This document shows, piece after piece, positions 16,328-27,335 of a stretch of 64,000 nucleotides of DNA. The stretch lies in NCBI GenBank assembly GCA_945829235.1, contig CALZUA010000006.1, forward strand, positions 1-64,000. Reading direction: 5' to 3'. The stretch is from an uncultured Clostridia bacterium. Its GTDB lineage: Bacteria > Bacillota > Clostridia > Oscillospirales > Ruminococcaceae. Within the stretch, counting starts at the first letter, position 1, and every line of letters starts with the position of its first letter. The translations under genes and the position numbers were made by a program. The notes beneath the pieces were generated by a model. That model did no database searches, had not been told where the DNA came from, and was given only the letters and a program-made list of their open reading frames with translations.

Positions 16328-17066
16328 TTTGCACTTTCCTTTCCACAACCTTCGTAAATACAATCCCGCAAATCACTGCAATTGCCGCGAAAATCCCGTT
16401 CGTCCATAAAAACGCCGGAAGCGCGCTCATTTCGGTATGCGAGAGCGAAATGCTCCACAAATTGAAATCATCGGGGAAGTTCATTGTGACGCGCTCAACC
16501 GCATAGCTGAAAACAAACGGCGCACAAACTGCGATATATTTGCTCGGAAAAAATGCCGTCAGCATAAGCCCCATAACCGCCCACATCGCGGAGCTTGCCG
16601 CGAAAACAAATGTAGTCGCCGCCAAATCAAACAGGGGAAATCCGTTTAAGGAAAATATTCCGTAAGGACCCGATTCCGACCCTCCTCCGACAGAGTAAAA
16701 CGGATAAGACAATGAATATATTCCTGCGAATATCATCATACCGAAAAAAACTGTTGCAAGCGAGGAAATATAGCACACCGCAGCGTTTGCGACAGAGTAT
16801 TTTTTCGCGCTTTTCCGTGTTACGCAATTCGTTGTCACCATACAATTCCATTCATCGGAAAAATTTGCCGCAAACGGCAGCGCGCCCAATATTACGAATA
16901 TTTTACGGTAACCGTCAAGAGAACGGATAATCTCCATTTCCATCAAAACGTCGCTGCCCTTAAACGCGCTCGGCAAAAGCCGCAAACTGCAAATACCGAT
17001 TACGCCCGCAATTCCTATGTAAAACAGCGGCGAACGAAATAATTTATAAAAATAGGCATTAAGCAT
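16314..17066 (-). CDS. ABC-2 type permease subunit
   Basis: 250 residues, about six membrane segments beginning with LFRSPLFYIGIAGVIGIC. MVTTNCVTRKSAKKYSVAN resembles the cytosolic R-x-S coupling loop of ABC-2 permeases. AAGGTGAG precedes the ATG. It lies 9 bp downstream of a lipoprotein gene and overlaps the second permease. It is a paralogue of its neighbour in layout, not clearly in sequence. Confidence 0.82.
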   Translation of the reverse strand: MLNAYFYKLFRSPLFYIGIAGVIGICSLRLLPSAFKGSDVLMEMEIIRSLDGYRKIFVILGALPFAANFSDEWNCMVTTNCVTRKSAKKYSVANAAVCYISSLATVFFGMMIFAGIYSLSYPFYSVGGGSESGPYGIFSLNGFPLFDLAATTFVFAASSAMWAVMGLMLTAFFPSKYIAVCAPFVFSYAVERVTMNFPDDFNLWSISLSHTEMSALPAFLWTNGIFAAIAVICGIVFTKVVERKVQNGFN

Positions 17067-17075
17067 TTTCTCACC

Positions 17076-18272
17076 TTAATCTCTTGCTGCAATATATCTG
17101 TGTCCCGTATCAGCCCAGATATATTCGTATTTTTGAGAACGGTAAAGAAAACTACTGAGTTCCGAAGTCTCATTGTCTAACTCAAGTGACGAATATCCTG
17201 CGAATTCCCACGCGGGCTTAAAATTTACAGTCATGTTGTCGGACGTGCCGCTGTAGGCGATATAAACGGGTTGACACCTGTAATATTTTGTTGTTGAAGT
17301 TGGTACCAGATTGGAGAGATATTCCTTAAATTTATCGACCGATTTATTCGTATTGCAATTTACTGTGACATTTTCCACGACCTCATAACTCTCCGAAAAA
17401 ATAGTTGATATATTCAGCGATATTATTTTGTCTTTTGAAACAACGGCAATAGCGCCGGGGTCTTTTATTGCAAATCCGCTGCTAGCTTCAGCGTCCGTAT
17501 AATAATATGCTGTGCCAGCCATTGCAAGCTCGGTGTTTTCAAAAACCTGCGGATATCGTAAGATGTATATTTCCTCGTTTTCTGTCCAAGGGGTTGCCTC
17601 AAATTCCGTCCCTTGCTTGTCCAAGGTATCTTTCACATATGGCAGTACCAAATTCGCGAATTCTGCGCGGACGGAAATTACGCGCGGCTTTCCTAAATTT
17701 GTAATCCCGAGTTTATTTATCATCTCTCTTGCGCGTTTGTCGGCGTCCGCTGACGAAAATGCCGCAAGCTCGCCGTTTGTGGCATAGCAATCGTCAATCA
17801 AAGCACAATCGTTCGCTACGAAGCCATAAACGCTGCCGTATTGATATTCACCGCCCGTTTCGGCTGTATCTTCATAGCTAAATCGTCCGGGCTGTATGAT
17901 GATATCCAACCCGTCTTCCGTTTTCCAAAAATACATTTTTTCATCGGGATAAAACGGTTCATCTCTTTCATTTAACTCGGCGATTTCCTTGTCCGCAAGA
18001 AAAAGCCGTTCTATTTCTTCCTTATCCCACGTTTTCAAGGTGAGCTTTATCGTTGGAAATTCATCGGGAATATTATCGGGCATACTTAAATCGAGTATAA
18101 ATTTGTCCGAAATTTGTATGGGTGATGATTGGAAATCGGTACTCTGAGCCGAATTATCGAGTTCGGTGCTCTGACTCGAATTATCAATAGGAGCTTGACC
18201 TGTCGGGTAACAACCGGTGAACAGCATTGTAAGCAGGACAATTATGGCAGTCGAAGATAATGCTTTTTTCAT
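17076..18272 (-). CDS. Lipoprotein associated with ABC exporter
   Basis: About 398 residues. Start at MKKALSSTAI with GGAGGAG upstream; lipobox LLTMLFTGCY; then a Ser/Thr/Gln linker (QSTELDNSAQSTDFQSS) and a mature extracellular domain of ~330 residues with no recognised family. It is the first gene of the operon with two permeases and the ATPase, 9 bp from the next gene, which suggests a substrate-binding or immunity/sensing role. A ~180-bp gap separates it from the kinase gene. Confidence 0.7.
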   Translation of the reverse strand: MKKALSSTAIIVLLTMLFTGCYPTGQAPIDNSSQSTELDNSAQSTDFQSSPIQISDKFILDLSMPDNIPDEFPTIKLTLKTWDKEEIERLFLADKEIAELNERDEPFYPDEKMYFWKTEDGLDIIIQPGRFSYEDTAETGGEYQYGSVYGFVANDCALIDDCYATNGELAAFSSADADKRAREMINKLGITNLGKPRVISVRAEFANLVLPYVKDTLDKQGTEFEATPWTENEEIYILRYPQVFENTELAMAGTAYYYTDAEASSGFAIKDPGAIAVVSKDKIISLNISTIFSESYEVVENVTVNCNTNKSVDKFKEYLSNLVPTSTTKYYRCQPVYIAYSGTSDNMTVNFKPAWEFAGYSSLELDNETSELSSFLYRSQKYEYIWADTGHRYIAARD

Positions 18273-18456
18273 TTTGAACTCCTCCAAGATAAATTAAGGC
18301 AACAACGCACAATTTTTTTGTTTGATTTCTGAGTGATTTTATTCAGCACACCAAAGTTAACCTTGTGGTTGAAGTATAGCACATTCCTCGGAGCTTGTCA
18401 ACACTTCTGTGAAGTATGACGAGAAAAAGTGAAGTATGACAAAAAAATCGCCGACT

Positions 18457-19797
18457 TTAAACGTCGGCGAAGTCTTTTTCAATCTCTTTACACAATATCA
18501 CACGGCAGAAAAATGTCCTGCCTTCTTCATAGAAATCTGCGCTGCCGCTGTACTTTTCCGCTATCGTTTTAATGGACTTCACTCCAAAACCGTGCAGCTC
18601 TGTTTTGCTTTTTGTTGTTTTCAATTTAGAGTTTCCGTTCAGGACGGATTGTAATATCGAGTTTGCAACTGTTATCATCAGTTTATACCTATCGGAATGG
18701 ATTGAAACCTCTACAACGGCATTATCGCCCGCTTTCTCCGCCGCTTCGATGGCGTTGTCAAGCATATTCCCGATAAGATTGCACAAATCGTATTCATTTA
18801 TTCCTTCGACTTCACTCGATGAGTTACATAAAACCTCTATGCCCTTTGACTTTGCAATACTCAATTTGGAGTTCAGAATGGCGTTCACAAAGTCGTTTCC
18901 TACATCCATAAACATTTCTATACGTTCTAAACCGCTTGAAATATCGGAAATGTATTTTTGAGCAGCGTCAATTTTCCCCTCAAGCTGCAGTCCGCTTATT
19001 GCGTCAAGGTGCTGTTTAATATCGTGCCGTATTTGACGTATCTCTTGATATTGATTTCGCACTGTTTCGGCATATTGGATATCGTGCCTAAGCTGCTGCT
19101 CCTTTAGTTTAAGTTCCTCGGCTGCGCGGTTGCTTTTATTCAATGATATTGTAATATACAGACATATTATGTTTAGCGCAAACAGTCCAATTTCGGAAAA
19201 CAGCAACATCATTGATGTCGTATCACTCAAAGCAGTTTCATTTAAAGCTATATGTATCATTGCAAAAGAAAAAATTGAAATTAAGAAAACTGAAATAATC
19301 AGAAACCATTCTTTCTTTTTCATTAACAAGATAGTTTTATCAGCAACCCTTAATATCAGACTGAATAAATATAAATTCAAGGCTTGACACAATATCGCTC
19401 CTATAATCCTATACATATCTTGACCGGCATACACTTCATCAAGACTTGATTTCATAACAATGGAAGAAAGCCCCGATGTTAAGTTGCTCGAACCAATTAT
19501 AACGAGGTCGGAAATAATTACCGCAAACAATTTACTCATAACCTTACCATTCAAAAACAGCAAAGCATAAACGAACCAATATGCAATAAAAATTGCGCTC
19601 AACCACCAATCATATAACGTAAAATGATTCAAAAATGTTACCAAGATCGCGCCAACAACTGCTCCCAAGACATAAACAATCTTTCCTTTTGGCGTTTTAA
19701 GGTCGCATTTCAAAAAGGTACATATAAAATATAATATGATAAACTGTTCGCAAAGTGTGACCGAAATTTCAAAAGCTTTCCAACCCAAATTTTCCAT
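18457..19797 (-). CDS. AgrC-type sensor histidine kinase (GHKL ATPase)
   Basis: About 446 residues. Six N-terminal membrane helices (to ~200) are followed by the dimerisation helix with phospho-acceptor His in QIRHDIKQHLDAI. The N-box is NLIGNMLDNAIEAAE and the G-box HGFGVKSIKTI; this is the HPK10/AgrC-like class that senses peptides. Start at MENLGWK, preceded by GGGGTGAAG; an upstream TTG overlapping the regulator stop is possible. Paired with the LytTR regulator, and probably controls the ABC operon downstream. Confidence 0.88.
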   Translation of the reverse strand: MENLGWKAFEISVTLCEQFIILYFICTFLKCDLKTPKGKIVYVLGAVVGAILVTFLNHFTLYDWWLSAIFIAYWFVYALLFLNGKVMSKLFAVIISDLVIIGSSNLTSGLSSIVMKSSLDEVYAGQDMYRIIGAILCQALNLYLFSLILRVADKTILLMKKKEWFLIISVFLISIFSFAMIHIALNETALSDTTSMMLLFSEIGLFALNIICLYITISLNKSNRAAEELKLKEQQLRHDIQYAETVRNQYQEIRQIRHDIKQHLDAISGLQLEGKIDAAQKYISDISSGLERIEMFMDVGNDFVNAILNSKLSIAKSKGIEVLCNSSSEVEGINEYDLCNLIGNMLDNAIEAAEKAGDNAVVEVSIHSDRYKLMITVANSILQSVLNGNSKLKTTKSKTELHGFGVKSIKTIAEKYSGSADFYEEGRTFFCRVILCKEIEKDFADV

Positions 19798-19811
19798 ACT
19801 CTTCACCCCAT

Positions 19812-20534
19812 TCAAGAATGATTTCTCAGATAGATATTGAACTTCTCCGAAAACTCCGCTTTGTATGTTCTACTGATATTAAGTTCCGTTCCGTTATACA
19901 GAGTTACTTTCATTCTTGTATTATCTACCCTGACCACAAATCCCATATTTACGATAAACCTGTTATTTATTCGAGCGAATGATTTTGGCGGCAGTTCGTC
20001 AAGTAATTTGTCCAGCTTGCGGCGAATATGTATCGTTTCCGATTTGCATACTATGTCAACATAATTAGAACTGCTTGTTGCATATATGACATCACTCGTT
20101 TTCACATATTTTTTCTCACCGTGCGGCATATCAAAGCAAACAGTATAGTTCTCTTTAAGCTGTTCGATAAGCTTTCCAATCACACTGTTGAGTTTTGATT
20201 TCAATATTTCCGTTTTACCCTTTGGGATGAAATAGAACGGATGGTAGTCAAAGCTGTCATAGACTAAACCGCTTTCCGTGGTGACGAAAATAATGTATGT
20301 TTTCTCGGATATTCCCCTTACTTGTTTTGCAACCTCAAAGCCGTCGATGTCGGGCATCTTTATATCTAAAAACGCCACGTCAAACGGGGTAATCTTGTGT
20401 TGTTCAATAAACTCTTTTCCATTAGTGAAGCAACTCATATCGTGAGGAACATTATATAACGTAAAGGTCTCGGAAATGTATCCGGAAAGAAATTCCAGCA
20501 TAACCTTGTTATCATCACAAACTGCAACTTTCAT
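19812..20534 (-). CDS. LytTR-family response regulator (AgrA-like)
   Basis: 240 residues. The receiver domain has acidic pocket VCDDN (9-10), phospho-Asp in DVAFLDIKMPDIDG, and Thr/Lys switch IFVTT...YFIPKGK. The LytTR DNA-binding domain begins KYVKTSDVIYATSSSNYVD and includes IRRKLDKLLDELPPKSFARINNRFIVN. AGGAGAG precedes the ATG. It is first in the two-component pair. No AgrD-like peptide gene is evident upstream. Confidence 0.9.
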   Translation of the reverse strand: MKVAVCDDNKVMLEFLSGYISETFTLYNVPHDMSCFTNGKEFIEQHKITPFDVAFLDIKMPDIDGFEVAKQVRGISEKTYIIFVTTESGLVYDSFDYHPFYFIPKGKTEILKSKLNSVIGKLIEQLKENYTVCFDMPHGEKKYVKTSDVIYATSSSNYVDIVCKSETIHIRRKLDKLLDELPPKSFARINNRFIVNMGFVVRVDNTRMKVTLYNGTELNISRTYKAEFSEKFNIYLRNHS

Positions 20535-21103
20535 AATCTCTCCTTACACTAACGCAACATTAAAGGACAATTCGTAAACATATATGTGTTCAATGCAAAT
20601 AAAATGTACATTTTGTACGCAATTTTATACTATTTAATTATACAGTTTTTTTGAAAAAAAGTAAAGAGGATTTTCTGATAATTGACTTGATTTACAAAAT
20701 GCAGACGTTCACCGTCCACATTCTTGGCGATAATAATTCTGTTGTTGTGTTCGATTACCCCCTCGTTTATCCTAAAGGAAATGGAGAGCGTCTTGCCATT
20801 TACCTCACTCATCTGCGGTGCGGCTATTTTTGGTGTTTGATTTCGGGCTATTTTTTCATCTTCAATCAATAAGGTTATACTCAATAGCCATATTGTTACG
20901 CCCAGCTTCACAATAAGGCATTGAGTCAGGGGGTAAACCCCTTTCGCTTGACCCCACGGTCAGTGACTTAAACTCCGAAACTCCAAAATGGATTTGCACA
21001 GCGTTGGGAAGATAAAATCTTCCGCACCTCTTTTTTAAGTGGGAACACAGGCAAGGTAAAATTCCTTGCTCACTCGGTTTATTTGATTGTCGGTTGTAAG
21101 TCT
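20535..21103. other. Intergenic region with possible gene remnant
   Basis: About 570 bp. On the minus strand two overlapping frames (20862-21170 and 20630-20911) read almost continuously as protein-like sequence (AAPQMSEVNGKTLSISFRI, then EHNNRIIIAKNVDGERLHFVNQVNY), but without a good start and with a frame change near 20890. This is consistent with a decayed gene. The family is not recognised. Confidence 0.3.
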
Positions 21104-21143
21104 GATAAAAAACGACCAAAGAAGAAATCATCTCTCTGGTCGT
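21104..21143 (-). terminator. Terminator of the 21179-21649 gene
   Basis: Stem ACGACCA/TGGTCGT (21112-21118, 21137-21143) is followed on the minus strand by TTTTTTATC. A near-copy of this terminator, including the loop AAGAAGAAAT, is at 33797-33833. Confidence 0.8.
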
Positions 21144-21178
21144 CTGCTCTATTAGTATACTGCTCGACAAATGGGAAT

Positions 21179-21649
21179 TTATAATCTTTTCAATTCGTTT
21201 TTTAGAAAAAGATTATTATACTTTTTTTTGTAATCCTTTATCATGGTATTAATCGCTTTTTTTGGCTTTTTTTCATCAGCTAATAATAAAGGTATGTTAT
21301 GCGTAGCATCACACAATAAATAAAACCGATTTGAGTCATTGTAATAATTCATCATTTCACAAAAGATTGACGAAAGTATTTCATATGCAGATTCATTTTT
21401 TATTATGAATACATTAGCAGTATATTCATTGTCAACTAAAACCCACGAAATTGTTTCATCTCTCTCATCAAAATATGGTTTCAATATGTTTCTGATAGAA
21501 TTATTATTTAATTCATTTTGAATAGGTGTTTTTAAATAAGCAACGATTTCTTGCAAAGCTGATTTGTAAATAATGAATCGTTCTGGCTTACATCGAAAAA
21601 AGGTAATTAAAGCGTGTAAATCATAGCAATCGTAATTTATAAGATACAT
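21179..21649 (-). CDS. Hypothetical protein
   Basis: 156 residues, start at MYLINYDCYDLH (21649) with GAGGTGG six bases upstream; the frame extends to 21748 but without a ribosome site. Asn/Tyr/Ile-rich soluble protein with no signal peptide; ends in the Lys-rich helix KDYKKKYNNLFLKNELKRL. AT-rich composition contrasts with the flanking core genes, consistent with transfer. It lies between the two-component system and the TnpW/TnpX module. The family is not recognised. Confidence 0.5.
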   Translation of the reverse strand: MYLINYDCYDLHALITFFRCKPERFIIYKSALQEIVAYLKTPIQNELNNNSIRNILKPYFDERDETISWVLVDNEYTANVFIIKNESAYEILSSIFCEMMNYYNDSNRFYLLCDATHNIPLLLADEKKPKKAINTMIKDYKKKYNNLFLKNELKRL

Positions 21650-21738
21650 ATAAACAACCACCTCTAAATTCCGATTTGTCGGGCAGATTATCAGCCCATT
21701 TTGCTCATTATACCACAACCAACCAAAAATTTCAATAT

Positions 21739-21774
21739 AAAAAAGCAAAGCCGCCTGATTTTTAAGGCGGCTTT
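21739..21774 (-). terminator. Strong hairpin terminator, no obvious gene
   Basis: Perfect stem AAAGCCGCC/GGCGGCTTT (21747-21755, 21766-21774), followed on the minus strand by GCTTTTTTA. It lies upstream of the 21649 start, so it would end a minus-strand transcript coming from the transposon side, where no minus gene is seen. Confidence 0.6.
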
Positions 21775-22229
21775 AAGACGAGAGGCGGTTATCATCGCCA
21801 TTGTCAACATGGTTATAATCCATTTCCCAAGCGGTTACCAGATTTGAAAGCGAGGAACAAGTGCTATAGCAGTCTTAGACCAAACGATATAAAATTCCTA
21901 TAAATTTACAAAATCTTTTTAGAAAATAACAATACAGGACATAAAAAATGGACAAAATCCTCCCTAAAGATTTTGTCCGCATATTTTTCTGGCTATTTCA
22001 AGCCGAAAAACAGCGCTTTTTCTCGAAATTTTTCCGAGAATTCTGACAATGGGACATTTGAATGACTTTCAAATCGGAGATTTCACACTTCTGCTTTTTC
22101 TATCGGAGTTTGAAAACGCGGTTTAGTGGCGCGATAATTTTCAAGTTATTTCCGAAAAATTCAAGTGTTTATCGAAATTTCTTGGATTTACATCTATATT
22201 CTCTCAAACACCTGAAAGGAGAGAATATT
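21775..22229. other. Intergenic region left of TnpW, with plus-strand terminator
   Basis: No gene. A perfect stem GGACAAAATC/GATTTTGTCC (21950-21959, 21969-21978) followed by GCATATTTTTC looks like a plus-strand terminator. The left end of the transposon may lie near here. Confidence 0.45.
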
Positions 22230-22346
22230 ATGGAACAAAGTGAGTACAAAATAGGCGGCACAACGTACATTGTGGTGACTACTTTTAACACGGGCGGCGA
22301 AAGCCTTGCGGAGCTTATCGCTCGGTTAATCGAAAAAAGTATCTGA
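22230..22346 (+). CDS. Transposon-encoded TnpW-like small protein
   Basis: A 38-residue protein with motif EYKIGGTTYIVVTTF and a C-terminal helix ELIARLIEKS, matching the short TnpW proteins encoded beside Tn4451-type serine recombinases. AGGAGAG precedes the ATG. Its role is unknown. It lies 88 bp before the recombinase. Confidence 0.75.
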   Translation: MEQSEYKIGGTTYIVVTTFNTGGESLAELIARLIEKSI

Positions 22347-22361
22347 TTGTACAAAAATGTC

Positions 22362-24068
<1,707 letters not shown>

Positions 24069-24173
24069 GCACTGCTTTTGAGAATTATTTTCTTTTTCTA
24101 GAGGGTACGCTTTGTTTCCAAAAAGACTTTTAGGCTTCGCGTGCTCGATTACAGCTTTGCAAGAACTCCACCT

Positions 24174-26939
24174 TTAAGGCTTTGACCCGAAAATCGGCTT
24201 GCCGCCGCTGATAATGTACAAATGCTCGGCGTTGCCCGAAGAAAAGTCGTTCGAGAGGTTAAAATTCGTCCAATTTTTGCGGCAAATTCTGCCCTGAAGC
24301 GTCATACTGTCACCGTTTTGCAAAGTCCCGCCGCTGAATTTCAGCGCGCATTTTGTATCGCAATTGTTGCCGCTCGCCGCCGAGAAATTGCCCGAAACAT
24401 TGCTCGTGAGCGCGGAATAGCTCCCGCCCGTGAGCGCCGCGTAATCGCAGAAAAACGCAAGCTCATTATCACCATCGTTTGTGAAGAAATAATCGATTTC
24501 CAGCCCCGAGAGGTCAATCGCCGCGCCCGTGTTGTTGGTCAAATCAATCGCGAGCTGAATTGTGTTCGCATTTCCGCTCGTCTGCTGTTGCGACAGGTTC
24601 ACGCGGATGCCGTTGTTCTCGCCGGACGGTTTTGTCGGCTGAGAACTCTGAGAACTTTGCGTACCCTGATTTGACGAGGAGGAGCTTGATGAACTGCTTG
24701 ACGAGCCGCCCGAAATCGGCTTTGTGTTCACCGCTTTACCGTCCGGCTCAGTGCCGAACACCAGCGTTTTGCCCTCGTAAAGTCCCACGGAAACAGCCTT
24801 TACAAGCTCCGAGCCGTTTGTGCCGTTCAACTCCTTGTAAGACGGGTCGTTGGCGGGATTCCAGCCGGGCGCGCTCATTCTGAACTGAACTTCCTTCTTA
24901 TGCTCGCTCTGCCCGCCGGGGTAAATCTTCACGCCCGAAAAATCAATCGAAACGTAGTAGATATTTTTCGCCTTGTTCCACTCGTAGATGCCGCCGAATT
25001 TCGCGCCATCGTTGTAGTTCATCGAAACCTTTACCGATGACGGGTCAACCTCCGACAAGTCCACGAAATAGCGCAGTTCAAGATTATCGGTAACTCTCGC
25101 GGGCCAGCCCGATTTGTTGTAAATCATCGCTTTTATCTCGGTGAAATCGTTGCCGGTAGCGTTTATTCTGTACTCAACGTACAGCTCCTCGCCAACCTGC
25201 TCCACCGCGCCGAAATTCTTGAGCGTCTGCCCGCCGTACTTCTTGTACATTTTGGCAAGCGCACCCGTGAAGCCCGCGTTATAGTCGCAGGCAACCTCGT
25301 TCTTGCAGTAATCGTTGACCGTGTCCGAATAGCTGTCCGAAGCATCGGGACCGCCGACAAGTGCTCCGTAAAGAACGTGTCTGTGATAATTCGGCTCACT
25401 CATATTGTTCGCCCAAGAGCCTTGCGCGGTACGGTGATGCGGGTGCTCGGGCGGATTTACGCCGTAACCCACAACATAGCTTCTGCCGCTGCTTCCGAGA
25501 GCGTAGTCAATCTGCGTTTCGAGGAGCTTTGTGTAAGCCGCTTTCTTTGATGCGGGGCACTGTCCTCCGTCAACGTAAGAACCCGCGAGAAACGCCGCAT
25601 TTGCCGCATAGCGCAGACTTCCCCAGCTGTCCAGCCACGCCAGACCTTTCGGGGAATATGTAATGCTCTCGCCGCCTATTCCGCACCACCAGTCAAGGTT
25701 TTTCTCAAGAGCAGACTTGTACTTCGCGCCGCCCGTGAGGTTTGCGAGAAGGCAAGCCGCGCCGTAAAACTTGTTGTCCCAGCCGAGCGTCCACTTGTAA
25801 TCCGGCTTAAAGCCGTCAAAATACTTGTCGGCTTTCGTGAGGTAGGACTTGTCGCCTGTCGCGATGTAGAGCCAAGTTGCACTCCAAATCAGTTCATCGT
25901 AAAATCCGCTGAACGAGCTGTAAAAGCCGTTTGCCGCGGTGTAACCCGCGTCGCTTTTCGTAGAATCGGCAAAGCTAAAGAGCTGTTTCGCGTGGGTAAG
26001 GCACTTTTCCGAGTAACTCTTGTCGGTGTCCTTGAACACAACCGAAGCCGCCGCCAGCGCCGCCGCGGCTTCTCCGACAACAGTTGAACCGGGGCTGTTT
26101 TTGTCAACCTTATAAGCTGGGCGTTTCATCTGCATAACCTCAGCGGGTCCCCACCAAGCGTGGTCTGCGTTTCCGTCGCCAACCTGATAATAATACACGT
26201 CCGCGGACGGATGACATTTAATAAGATAGTCGCAAATCCACTTGACATTCCCAAGCGCGTAATCAAGCTGACCGCTTTTCGTGTAAGCGCCCCTGTCCTC
26301 GTAAATACTCCACGCGAGCATTGTCGCGGTGTACGCCATCGGGAGGTTGAACTTCACGTTATCGCCCGCGTCATAAAGCCCGCCCGTGAGATCAAGCCCG
26401 ACATCTGCGCCGTCGTTCATTCCGCTGTCACCGCGCCAGTTGCAACGCGCAGTTTTCTCATCGATATCGCCACTTCTCTGCAACTCATAGAACAAAATCG
26501 ATTTCTGAAGCGCCTCTCCGTAGTTGAATTTCCCCGTTGACTTGGTACCCTCGGTCACGTTTCCCGTTGAAGAGGTACCGCCGCCGGTTGGCTTTGAGTT
26601 ATCCGAGGAATTGCCCGAGTTTCCGATATTGCCCGAATTTGAGTTATCGGAAGAACTGTTCGAGTTATTGTCACCGATTGAGTTATCGGACGAGCTTTGT
26701 GTTCCCGAGGAACTCTCGTTGCTCGAGGAACTTTCGGGCAAGTTGTCAACAATACTGCTCCAAATATTATCGGAAGAATTTTCGCTTGACGAACTATCCG
26801 GATAATTCACGCCGCCCGTGGTGCTCTCGGAGGAATTTCCGCCGATAGCGTCCATACTCACGTTCTCATTCGCGGAGCAACCCGAAATCAGCACTGCCGC
26901 CGCCAAAACTGCCGCAAGAGCTCTTTTTCCAAATCTCAT
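24174..26939 (-). CDS. Lipid-anchored GH9 processive endoglucanase with two CBM3 modules
   Basis: 921 residues. The signal peptide ends in lipobox LISGCSA (Cys 21), so the enzyme should be tethered to the membrane. A Ser/Asn/Gly linker runs to ~135. GH9 starts [20 protein letters not shown] and has the catalytic base in YDAGD (~191) and the acid Glu in [11 protein letters not shown] (~546). A CBM3c module (~580-725, [14 protein letters not shown]) follows, as in processive GH9 endoglucanases, then a poly-Ser linker and a second CBM3 (~790-921). It has no dockerin, unlike most cellulosomal GH9s. GGGAGG precedes the ATG. Confidence 0.95.
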   Translation of the reverse strand: MRFGKRALAAVLAAAVLISGCSANENVSMDAIGGNSSESTTGGVNYPDSSSSENSSDNIWSSIVDNLPESSSSNESSSGTQSSSDNSIGDNNSNSSSDNSNSGNIGNSGNSSDNSKPTGGGTSSTGNVTEGTKSTGKFNYGEALQKSILFYELQRSGDIDEKTARCNWRGDSGMNDGADVGLDLTGGLYDAGDNVKFNLPMAYTATMLAWSIYEDRGAYTKSGQLDYALGNVKWICDYLIKCHPSADVYYYQVGDGNADHAWWGPAEVMQMKRPAYKVDKNSPGSTVVGEAAAALAAASVVFKDTDKSYSEKCLTHAKQLFSFADSTKSDAGYTAANGFYSSFSGFYDELIWSATWLYIATGDKSYLTKADKYFDGFKPDYKWTLGWDNKFYGAACLLANLTGGAKYKSALEKNLDWWCGIGGESITYSPKGLAWLDSWGSLRYAANAAFLAGSYVDGGQCPASKKAAYTKLLETQIDYALGSSGRSYVVGYGVNPPEHPHHRTAQGSWANNMSEPNYHRHVLYGALVGGPDASDSYSDTVNDYCKNEVACDYNAGFTGALAKMYKKYGGQTLKNFGAVEQVGEELYVEYRINATGNDFTEIKAMIYNKSGWPARVTDNLELRYFVDLSEVDPSSVKVSMNYNDGAKFGGIYEWNKAKNIYYVSIDFSGVKIYPGGQSEHKKEVQFRMSAPGWNPANDPSYKELNGTNGSELVKAVSVGLYEGKTLVFGTEPDGKAVNTKPISGGSSSSSSSSSSSNQGTQSSQSSQPTKPSGENNGIRVNLSQQQTSGNANTIQLAIDLTNNTGAAIDLSGLEIDYFFTNDGDNELAFFCDYAALTGGSYSALTSNVSGNFSAASGNNCDTKCALKFSGGTLQNGDSMTLQGRICRKNWTNFNLSNDFSSGNAEHLYIISGGKPIFGSKP

Positions 26940-26968
26940 AAAAACCTCCCGTTAGTCTAAAACAGCCA

Positions 26969-27335
26969 GCCGGTGCGACCGACAACGTATTTCGCCTCCG
27001 GTTTCATCAAGGTGCAACTTTTTCACCCGCAAGCGACAAATCTTTTTATAACGACTTCTCGCCGGTGCGACCGGCAACGTATTTCGCCTCCGGTTTCATC
27101 AAGGTGCAACTTTTTCACCCGCAAGCGACAAATCTTTTTATAACGACTTCTCGCCGGTGCGACCGGCAACGTATTTCGCCTCCGGTTTCATCAAGGTGCA
27201 ACTTTTTCACCCGCAAGCGACAAATCTTTTTATAACGACTTCTCGCCGGTGCGACCGGCAACGTATTTCGCCTTTGGTTTCATCTAAAGGTTACTTTTCA
27301 CCCGCAAGCGACAAATCTTTTTATAACGACTTCTC
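26969..27335. repeat. 92-bp tandem repeat, four copies (array 1)
   Basis: Units start at 26969, 27061, 27153 and 27245 (92, 92, 92, 91 bp). Each begins with the hairpin GCCGGTgcgACCGGC (one base altered in the first), then AACGTATTTCGCC, a variable ~25-bp part, and CACCCGCAAGCGACAAATC followed by TTTTTATAACGACTTCTC. The fourth unit supplies the last codons of the neighbouring gene. Units 2 and 3 appear identical. The same unit and period occur after tRNA-Arg at 54755. Confidence 0.9.

Noticed and set aside
26969..27335. CRISPR array
   Set aside because: The repeats are contiguous 92-bp units without unique spacers, and no cas gene is present. The 41-bp array at 30071 fails for the same reason.
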